From Paracoccaceae bacterium (GTDB taxonomy: Bacteria > Pseudomonadota > Alphaproteobacteria > Rhodobacterales > Rhodobacteraceae), in NCBI GenBank assembly GCA_007119835.1, contig SKOX01000379.1:1-5253 (forward strand): a stretch of DNA of 5,253 nt, in the 5' to 3' direction. Positions within the stretch are counted from its first letter, which is position 1. Every line of letters begins with the position of its first letter. The notes below the pieces were generated by a model, which was given only the letters and a program-made list of their open reading frames with translations, was not told the origin of the DNA and ran no database searches. Position numbers and translations under genes: made by a program. Shown here piece after piece: positions 1-5,253 of this stretch.

Positions 1-498
1 CTTCCGGTTATGCTCGGCGCGAGCGGTATCCGTCCAGGGCATGTGATCCTCCAGCTCTTGGCAAAGAAGGAGAATCACAACCGGCTGATACCGCTCAACT
101 ACTTTGCGTTCAGGCTCTTAGAGGAACTAGCAAATTTGCTAGCAAGGAGGGTGGTTTCTGACCAACACGGCAATGTCGGGCACAACGATCCGATCAATTC
201 GATCCCGCTCGATCCTTCTGAGATCGATTCTATGGTTACAGACTTGCACTCGCTGCGTGACGACGCACCATCTGGCAATCTTTCTGCAACCTCACTCCCC
301 GAATCAGTCTCGCGGCTCGAGACCAAGGGAAACAAGATCGCCGCCTGGGCCGGGAGGATGTACGAGTTAGCGACCAGTGAAGCGGCCAAACAGTTGGGCC
401 GCTCCGCGGCAGACTACAGGGTTTGGTTCGCCGGGTGGCTCTATTTCTCAGGCCAACTGCAAAAGTTAGTGGAAACGATCTTCGAGTACATGCGTTAG
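1..498 (+). CDS. Hypothetical protein of unknown family, probably 5' partial
   Basis: I do not recognise this protein. The frame is open from base 1 and ends with TAG at 496-498. The first ATG is at 10 and would give 162 aa, but the nine bases before it (cttccggtt) contain no Shine-Dalgarno-like sequence, so the true start may lie outside the window. The product looks soluble: a Leu-rich helical stretch near the N-terminus (about residues 30-48 from the ATG), a polar Asp/Ser-rich middle (about 50-105), and an aromatic, amphipathic C-terminus around DYRVWFAGWLYFSGQL. There is no signal peptide or clear membrane segment. Codon use differs from the ugp genes: several AGG, TTA, CTA and ATA codons and clearly lower third-position GC, which suggests horizontal acquisition. 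It converges on ugpC with 5 bp between the stops. The long frame and protein-like composition support coding, but no homology is recognised and a spurious ORF cannot be excluded. Confidence 0.55.
   Translation, partial: LPVMLGASGIRPGHVILQLLAKKENHNRLIPLNYFAFRLLEELANLLARRVVSDQHGNVGHNDPINSIPLDPSEIDSMVTDLHSLRDDAPSGNLSATSLPESVSRLETKGNKIAAWAGRMYELATSEAAKQLGRSAADYRVWFAGWLYFSGQLQKLVETIFEYMR
127..142. repeat. Perfect 16-bp palindrome, AT-rich centre
   Basis: The bases read CTAGCAAATTTGCTAG, identical to their reverse complement. It sits inside the low-GC ORF and encodes part of ELANLLA. An AAGGAGG stretch follows at 144-150, but no start codon lies at a usable distance after it: GTG at 151 is immediately adjacent and the next ATG, at 173, is 22 bases away. 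An operator role is possible, but the palindrome may be chance. Confidence 0.5.
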
Positions 499-503
499 TC
501 GCG

Positions 504-1556
<1,053 letters not shown>

Positions 1557-1558
1557 GA

Positions 1559-2407
1559 CTACTTCTCCGTCTCGGTGAGGCCCTTCACGAACAGGCGCTG
1601 CATGAAGAGGATGACGAGGACCGGCGGCAGGGCGGCGAGCACGACCGCCGCCATCACCAGCTGCCACTGCGGGTCGGTCTCCGCGGCGTTTGCCATGCGC
1701 TGGATGCCCATGACGACGGTGAAGTAGTCGGTATCGGTGGTGATCAGCAGCGGCCAGAGATACTGGTTCCAGCCGTAGATGAACATGATGACGAAGAGCG
1801 CCGCGATGTTGGTGATCGACAGCGGCAGCATGATGTCCTTGAAGAACTTCATCGGCCCGGCGCCGTCGACGCGGGCGGCCTCCATCAGCTCCTCCGGGAT
1901 CGTCATGAAGAACTGGCGGAAGAGGAAGGTCGCGGTGGCCGACGCGATCAGCGGGATGGTGAGGCCGGCATAGGAGTTCAGCATGCCGAGGTCGACGATG
2001 ACCTGGTAGGTCGGGAAGATGCGCACCTCGACGGGCAGCATCAGCGTCATGAAGATCACCCAGAAGAAGAAGATCCGGAACGGGAAGCGGAAGTAGACGA
2101 TCGCGAAGGCCGACAGCAGCGAGATCGCGATCTTGCCGATCGTGATCCCGAGCGCCATGACCAGCGAGTTGAACATCTGCCCCGCGATCGGCGGCGCGCC
2201 GGCGCGCCGCAGTCCGGTGCCGAGCATGGCGGAGTAGTTCTCCACCATGTGCGCGCCCGGCGTCATCGGGATGACGCCGCGCAGGAAGGTGCCCGGCGCC
2301 TGGGTCGAGGCGATGAAGGCGACGTAGACCGGAAAGACGACGACCGCGACCCCGAGGATCAGGATCAGGTGCGTGAGGAACGTCTGGAACGGGCGGTTCT
2401 CGACCAT
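1559..2407 (-). CDS. ugpE: sn-glycerol-3-phosphate ABC importer permease UgpE
   Basis: This inner-membrane permease is the second half of the Ugp channel. At 282 aa it matches E. coli UgpE (281). It opens with [10 protein letters not shown] and has about six membrane segments (roughly 10-33, 78-104, 113-128, 148-168, 198-220 and 248-270). The EAA loop that docks on UgpC is clear at 176-195 ([20 protein letters not shown]). Stretches such as [27 protein letters not shown] and [14 protein letters not shown] closely match E. coli UgpE as I recall it, as does the ending in TEK. The ATG overlaps the ugpA stop as TGATG, and AAGG lies shortly upstream inside ugpA, so translation is probably coupled. 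The frame stays open upstream to 3310, but that part is only the shadow of ugpA. Residues 67-72 are encoded within a 20-bp GC palindrome. Confidence 0.96.
   Translation of the reverse strand: MVENRPFQTFLTHLILILGVAVVVFPVYVAFIASTQAPGTFLRGVIPMTPGAHMVENYSAMLGTGLRRAGAPPIAGQMFNSLVMALGITIGKIAISLLSAFAIVYFRFPFRIFFFWVIFMTLMLPVEVRIFPTYQVIVDLGMLNSYAGLTIPLIASATATFLFRQFFMTIPEELMEAARVDGAGPMKFFKDIMLPLSITNIAALFVIMFIYGWNQYLWPLLITTDTDYFTVVMGIQRMANAAETDPQWQLVMAAVVLAALPPVLVILFMQRLFVKGLTETEK
1565..1568 (-). promoter_or_regulatory. Ribosome binding site of ugpC
   Basis: On the minus strand GGAG lies 8 bases before the ATG at 1556, inside the last codons of ugpE. It supports this start over the 37-residue upstream extension and suggests translation coupled to ugpE. 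Confidence 0.7.
2191..2210. repeat. Perfect 20-bp GC palindrome inside ugpE
   Basis: Bases 2191-2210 equal their own reverse complement; the core is two abutting copies of GGCGCGCC. It encodes Arg-Arg-Ala-Gly-Ala-Pro in a loop of UgpE between the first two membrane segments. In DNA this GC-rich such a palindrome can come from codon choice alone, and no function is claimed. Confidence 0.6.
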
Positions 2408-3291
2408 CAGTACTGCACCTTGCGCTCGATGTAGCGGAACTGGATCACGGTCAGTACGATGACAATGGCCATCAGCACGACCGACTGGGCCGCGGCATAG
2501 CCGATGTTCTGGCCGATGAAGCCGTCCATGTAGACCTTGAAGACCAGGATGTTGGTGGCCTGGGCCGGGCCGCCCTGGGTCGTCGCATGGATGATGCCGA
2601 AGGTGTCGAACATGGCGTAGACGATGTTGATCACCATCAGGAAGAAGGTGATGGGCGAGAGCAGCGGGAAGACGATGGTCCAGAACCGCTTCATCGGCGA
2701 GGCGCCGTCGATCGCCGCGGCCTCGATCAGCGAGTGCGGCACCGACTGAAGACCGGCCAGGAAGAAGATGAAATTGTAGGAGATCTGCTTCCAGGCCGCG
2801 GCGATGATGACGAGGATCATCGCGTCGGTCGACGACGTTCGGTGGTTCCAGTCGTAGCCCAGCATGTCGAGGATGTAGGGCAGGATGCCGATGGTCGGGT
2901 TGAAGATGAACCACCACAGCACGCCGGCGATCGCGGGCGCGACCGCGTATGGCCAGACGAGGAGCGTGGTGTAGCCGTCGCGCGAGCGGATCAGCTTGTT
3001 GACCATCACCGCGAAGAGCAACGCCACCGACATCGACAGGAGCGTGGTGCCGACCGCGAAGACGAAGGTGACCGAAAGCGCGTTCATGTAGAGCGGGTCG
3101 GCGAAGAGCCGGCTGAAGTTGTCGAGACCGACGAAGGTGGTGCGAAAGCCGAACGGGTCCTGGCGCTGGACCGACTGCACGAGCGCCTGGCCGGCGGGCC
3201 AGATGAAGAAGATCAGCGTGATGACGAGCTGCGGCGCGACGAGGGCATAGGGGAGCCATCCGGCCGGAAAGGTCGATCGCTTGGTCTGCAT
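2407..3291 (-). CDS. ugpA: sn-glycerol-3-phosphate ABC importer permease UgpA
   Basis: This inner-membrane permease pairs with UgpE to form the glycerol-3-phosphate channel. At 294 aa it matches E. coli UgpA (295). About six membrane segments are visible (roughly 15-36, 75-98, 110-132, 157-178, 205-228 and 266-286). The EAA loop contacting UgpC is at 190-209 ([20 protein letters not shown]). [39 protein letters not shown] and AAQSVVLM are near-identical to E. coli UgpA as I recall it. The ATG at 3291 has GGAG 7 bases upstream (3299-3302). The gene lies 72 bp after ugpB, and that gap holds a strong hairpin that may lower its expression relative to ugpB. Its TGA overlaps the ATG of ugpE by one base. 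No defects are seen. Confidence 0.96.
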   Translation of the reverse strand: MQTKRSTFPAGWLPYALVAPQLVITLIFFIWPAGQALVQSVQRQDPFGFRTTFVGLDNFSRLFADPLYMNALSVTFVFAVGTTLLSMSVALLFAVMVNKLIRSRDGYTTLLVWPYAVAPAIAGVLWWFIFNPTIGILPYILDMLGYDWNHRTSSTDAMILVIIAAAWKQISYNFIFFLAGLQSVPHSLIEAAAIDGASPMKRFWTIVFPLLSPITFFLMVINIVYAMFDTFGIIHATTQGGPAQATNILVFKVYMDGFIGQNIGYAAAQSVVLMAIVIVLTVIQFRYIERKVQY

Positions 3292-3317
3292 GGGCCGGCT
3301 CCGTCGGCAAAGCGGCA

Positions 3318-3343
3318 GCCGCCCGCCCCGAGGGGCGGACGGC
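3318..3343 (-). promoter_or_regulatory. Stem-loop between ugpB and ugpA
   Basis: On the minus (mRNA) strand the arm GCCGUCCGCCC pairs with GGGCGGGCGGC across a CUCG tetraloop, giving 11 consecutive pairs including one G-U. The stem begins 20 bases after the ugpB stop. The bases that follow (UGCCGCUUUGCC) hold only three U in a row, so this is not a standard intrinsic terminator. Stabilising the 3' end of ugpB mRNA, or partial attenuation before ugpA, is the likelier role. This resembles the intergenic structures known after other binding-protein genes, such as malE. Confidence 0.6.
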
Positions 3344-3363
3344 CGGTGTTGCGGGTTACGCGA

Positions 3364-4686
3364 TCAGTTGACCGTCGCCTCGAAGGCGCGCAGGAGCTCG
3401 TTCCCGCGGCGCACCGCCTCGTCTGCGGCCTGCTGGCCGGACTTGGCGCCGGTCATCACCGCCTCCATCTCCTCGGAAACCACGTCGCGGATCTGCACGA
3501 AGTTGCCGAAGCGCAGACCACGGGAGTTCTCCGTCGGCTCGTTCAGCGTCATCTGCTGGATCGAGATGTCGGCGCCGGGATTTTCCTCGTAGTAGCCCTG
3601 CTCCTCGCTCAGTTCCCAGGCCGCCTGCGTGATCGGCAGGTAGCCGGTGTCCTGGTGCCACTGCGCCTGGACCTCCGGGTCGGAGACGTACTCGAAGAAC
3701 GCGGCGATCCCCTCGTATTCCTCGTCGGTGAAGCCCCGGAAGACCCAGAGCGTCGCGCCGCCGATGATCGAGTTCTGCGGCGCGCCCTCGATGTCGTCGT
3801 AGTAGGGCAGCATGCCGAAGCCGACCTCGAAGTCGGAATTGGCGAGCACGCCGGCGCGGCCGGCCGAGGAGTTCATGAAGACCGCGCATTCCCCCGCGTA
3901 GAAGGCCGGCGCCGCGTCGACGCCGGGCCCGGGGCCGCCCCAGCGGAACACGCCCTCCTGGCTCCACTCGTAGAGGTTGTCCCAATGGCGGGCGACGTGC
4001 TCGTTGTTGAAGACGAGCTCGGTGTCCCAGCCCTCAAAGCCGTTCGCGCGCGTGCCGAGCGGCAGGTCGTGCCAGGCGGAGAAGTTCTCGAGCTGGACCC
4101 AGGACGGCCACGCGGTGGTGAAGCCGCAGGGCGCCGCGCCCTCCTCGATGATCGTGCGCGAGGCCTCGACGAGCTCGTCCCAGGTCTCGGGCAGGTTCTC
4201 GGTGTCGAGCCCGGCCGCCTCGAAGACGTCGAGGTTGTAGTAGACGATCGGCGTCGAGGAGTTGAACGGGAAGGAGAGCATGTTGCCCTCGGGGTCGGTG
4301 TAGTAGCTCACGACCTGCTCGAGATAGGCGTCGGGGTCGAACTCCCGCCCGTGCTGCTCCATGAGCTGGTAGACCGGGAAGATCGCGCCTTCGGCCGCCA
4401 TCATCGTGCCGGTGCCGACCTCGAAGACCTGGACGATGTGGGGCTGCTGGCCGGCGCGGAAGCCGGCGATCGCCGCGGTCATCGTCTCGGCGTAGGTGCC
4501 GCGGTAGGTGGCGTTGACGCGATATTCGTCCTGGGTCTCGTTGAAGCTCTCGGCGACGGCCTCGAGCATTTCCCCAAGCTCGCCACCGAGGCCGTGCCAC
4601 CACTCGAGTTGGACCTGCGCCGCGGCGGGCGCGGCGGCCAGCGCCGCGACCAGGGCCGTCGACGTCAGGAGTGCGGGTCTCTTCAT
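3364..4686 (-). CDS. ugpB: sn-glycerol-3-phosphate periplasmic binding protein UgpB
   Basis: This extracellular solute-binding protein captures sn-glycerol-3-phosphate (and in some homologues glycerophosphocholine) in the periplasm and delivers it to UgpA/UgpE. The 440-aa length matches E. coli UgpB (438). A Sec signal peptide covers residues 1-23 (MKRP, a hydrophobic core, then APAAA before Gln24). Conserved blocks include WWHGLGGELG (29-38), FEVGTGTMM (88-96), PFNSSTP (140-146), QLENFSAW (198-205), PQNSIIGG (303-310), WHQDTGYLPIT (343-353) and GLRFGN (390-395). Ligand contacts reported for E. coli UgpB, as I recall them (Tyr65, Glu89, Ser144, Tyr346, Arg397), have counterparts at Tyr65, Glu89, Ser144, Tyr349 and Arg392, so specificity is probably kept. 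ATG at 4686 is chosen over an in-frame extension to 4923 because it starts the signal peptide and has GGGAAGGAA just upstream. It is the first gene of the operon. Confidence 0.97.
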   Translation of the reverse strand: MKRPALLTSTALVAALAAAPAAAQVQLEWWHGLGGELGEMLEAVAESFNETQDEYRVNATYRGTYAETMTAAIAGFRAGQQPHIVQVFEVGTGTMMAAEGAIFPVYQLMEQHGREFDPDAYLEQVVSYYTDPEGNMLSFPFNSSTPIVYYNLDVFEAAGLDTENLPETWDELVEASRTIIEEGAAPCGFTTAWPSWVQLENFSAWHDLPLGTRANGFEGWDTELVFNNEHVARHWDNLYEWSQEGVFRWGGPGPGVDAAPAFYAGECAVFMNSSAGRAGVLANSDFEVGFGMLPYYDDIEGAPQNSIIGGATLWVFRGFTDEEYEGIAAFFEYVSDPEVQAQWHQDTGYLPITQAAWELSEEQGYYEENPGADISIQQMTLNEPTENSRGLRFGNFVQIRDVVSEEMEAVMTGAKSGQQAADEAVRRGNELLRAFEATVN

Positions 4687-4694
4687 TGCGGTAA

Positions 4695-4703
4695 TTCCTT
4701 CCC
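4695..4703 (-). promoter_or_regulatory. Ribosome binding site of ugpB
   Basis: GGGAAGGAA on the minus strand ends 8 bases before the ATG at 4686. It fixes the ugpB start at the signal peptide and argues against the 79-residue Arg/Pro-rich upstream extension. Confidence 0.75.
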
Positions 4704-4742
4704 TTTTGCGCGGAGCGTTTCGCGTCCGGCGCGTCGTCCTTG

Positions 4743-4759
4743 GGCGCCGGGGCGGCGCC
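4743..4759 (-). promoter_or_regulatory. Small GC-rich hairpin in the ugpB leader
   Basis: GGCGCC occurs at 4743-4748 and again at 4754-4759. Because it is self-complementary, the two copies can form a 6-bp stem around a 5-base loop. If the promoter proposed just upstream is right, this would lie at the very 5' end of the mRNA, where it could slow decay. GC richness makes a chance match possible. Confidence 0.35.
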
Positions 4760-4765
4760 GTGTTG

Positions 4766-4795
4766 ACCATAGCCCGACGCCGCTCGGCAAGTGAA
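4766..4795 (-). promoter_or_regulatory. Putative promoter of the ugp operon
   Basis: On the minus strand TTCACT (4795-4790) and TATGGT (4771-4766) are separated by 18 bases. Each matches four of six positions of the sigma-70 -35 and -10 consensus. The predicted start near 4759 gives a leader of about 70 bases before ugpB. It lies in the only sizeable non-coding gap upstream of the operon. The -35 element overlaps the candidate PhoB box, as expected for an activator-dependent promoter with a weak -35. Confidence 0.45.
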
Positions 4796-4808
4796 GGTTT
4801 TATGATGC
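4789..4808 (-). promoter_or_regulatory. Candidate PhoB box upstream of ugpB
   Basis: The minus strand reads GCATCATAAAACCTTCACTT. Aligned to the E. coli-type Pho box (CTGTCAT, A/T-rich, CTGTCAC), the TCAT and TCAC cores fall exactly 11 bp apart with AAAA between them; 13 of 18 positions agree. The TG before each core is missing (CA and CT instead), so both half-sites are imperfect. It is an AT-rich island in GC-rich DNA upstream of a known class of PhoB target. It lies 19 bases from the proposed -10, about one helical turn further than in classical Pho promoters. Confidence 0.4.
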
Positions 4809-4823
4809 GCCCCGTGCGCGTCG

Positions 4824-5253
4824 TCAGCCAAGCACCGGGAATGTCACCGCAATCGCCCAGCCGAACAAGAGGCTCAGCGCCAGTGCCGCAGGCATGCCCG
4901 ACCCGGTCGCGGCATGGCTCCACCGGCTGACCAGCCCGAACAGCACGAAGAACAGCAGGATGACCGGCAGGATGATGATGAGGAAGAACAGCCGCTCGAG
5001 ATCGAGCGCGATGGCGAGGCCGAGCGAGAAGAGGAAGGCGAGCTTGGTGAGCGGATAGGCAAGGCGCGGCGCCGCGGGATGGCGGCTCAGCGCCTCGTCG
5101 GCGAGGAAGTAGGGCGCGAGGCAGGCCACTAGGAGCGCGAGGAGCGGCAGCCGCTGCGCCGTCGGCAGGAAGGCCGCCACATGGGCGTCGAGCGGCAGGT
5201 AGAGCGCGAGGATCCCGAAGGCCGCGAGCGCGCCGGCCGCAAGCGCCAGCGGC
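4824..5253 (-). CDS. Integral membrane protein, C-terminal part only (continues past the window)
   Basis: The frame is open to the window edge and ends with TGA at 4826-4824, so about 142 C-terminal residues are visible. A GTG at 5180 could start a 118-aa protein. However, the 24 codons upstream encode another hydrophobic helix (ALAAGALAAFGILALYLPL), so the gene almost certainly begins outside the window. About five membrane segments are seen, counted from the edge: 2-20, 35-51, 67-83, 88-108 and 120-140. Among them are RLPLLALLVACLAPYFLADE, the LERLFF turn and a strongly hydrophobic IIILPVILLFFVLFGL run. Codon use matches the ugp genes. It is co-directional with ugpB and 137 bp upstream, probably a separate unit. 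The family is not firmly recognised. The sequence faintly recalls membrane tails of some alphaproteobacterial alpha/beta-hydrolase-like proteins, but no catalytic part is visible and I would not name it so. Confidence 0.75.
   Translation of the reverse strand, partial: PLALAAGALAAFGILALYLPLDAHVAAFLPTAQRLPLLALLVACLAPYFLADEALSRHPAAPRLAYPLTKLAFLFSLGLAIALDLERLFFLIIILPVILLFFVLFGLVSRWSHAATGSGMPAALALSLLFGWAIAVTFPVLG

Noticed and set aside
173..370. 65-codon plus-strand frame starting at ATG 173 after AAGGAGG (144-150)
   Set aside because: The spacing of 22 bases is too long for a ribosome binding site, and the Arg/Ser/Pro-rich translation looks like a shadow of the larger ORF.
2408..3310. Upstream in-frame extension of ugpE across all of ugpA
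   Set aside because: The frame is open, but the residues are Arg/His/Pro/Ala-rich and overlap the certain ugpA gene. The conserved UgpE N-terminus starts at 2407.
3318..3343. Intrinsic terminator ending a monocistronic ugpB transcript
   Set aside because: The stem is strong, but only three U follow in a row and several bases downstream, so full termination is not supported.
2587..4794. 735-codon plus-strand open frame antisense to ugpB and ugpA
   Set aside because: The translation is dominated by Arg, Asp, Glu, Gly and Val with no recognisable domain. It lies antisense to two certain genes and is a typical result of high third-position GC on the other strand.
4797..4823. Terminator for the upstream membrane protein gene (GCGC-ACGGG-GCGC)
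   Set aside because: A 4-bp stem followed by AUCAUAAAA with no U-tract is too weak to call.
4687..4923. 79-residue N-terminal extension of ugpB
   Set aside because: It is Arg/Pro-rich, precedes a clear signal peptide and ribosome binding site, and overlaps the upstream membrane gene and the promoter region.

Overview
The window is GC-rich DNA, most likely from an alphaproteobacterium. That assignment is an inference from the strong third-position GC of the transporter genes and the look of their proteins; there is no marker gene to confirm it. Its core is a complete minus-strand operon, ugpB-ugpA-ugpE-ugpC, encoding an ABC importer of the CUT1 class for sn-glycerol-3-phosphate and probably glycerophosphodiesters. 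All four proteins look full length and carry the expected family motifs.

Layout in transcription order (right to left). At 5253-4824 is the C-terminal part of an unidentified, very hydrophobic membrane protein that continues beyond the window. A 137-bp gap (4823-4687) follows. It holds a plausible sigma-70-type promoter, a candidate PhoB box with two half-sites 11 bp apart, a small GC-rich leader hairpin and a good ribosome binding site for ugpB. ugpB (4686-3364) encodes the periplasmic binding protein. A 72-bp gap then carries a strong hairpin, 11 pairs as RNA, with no proper U-tract. ugpA (3291-2407), ugpE (2407-1559) and ugpC (1556-504) are packed tightly: a TGATG overlap joins ugpA to ugpE and 2 bp separate ugpE from ugpC. 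At the left edge (1-498, plus strand) is a convergent ORF of lower GC content and different codon use. I do not recognise it, and its stop is 5 bp from the stop of ugpC.

How the genes work together: UgpB captures the ligand in the periplasm and delivers it to the UgpA/UgpE channel, and a UgpC dimer powers import by ATP hydrolysis. In enterobacteria and rhizobia ugp operons belong to the phosphate-starvation (PhoB) regulon, which fits the candidate Pho box. The hairpin after ugpB would suit the common arrangement in which the binding protein is made in excess over the membrane components. The glycerophosphodiesterase gene ugpQ, last in the E. coli operon, is absent here. I see no RNA genes, CRISPR arrays, insertion sequences or clear intrinsic terminators. 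I found no evidence of an undescribed system; the least explained items are the low-GC ORF at the left edge and the partial membrane protein at the right edge.
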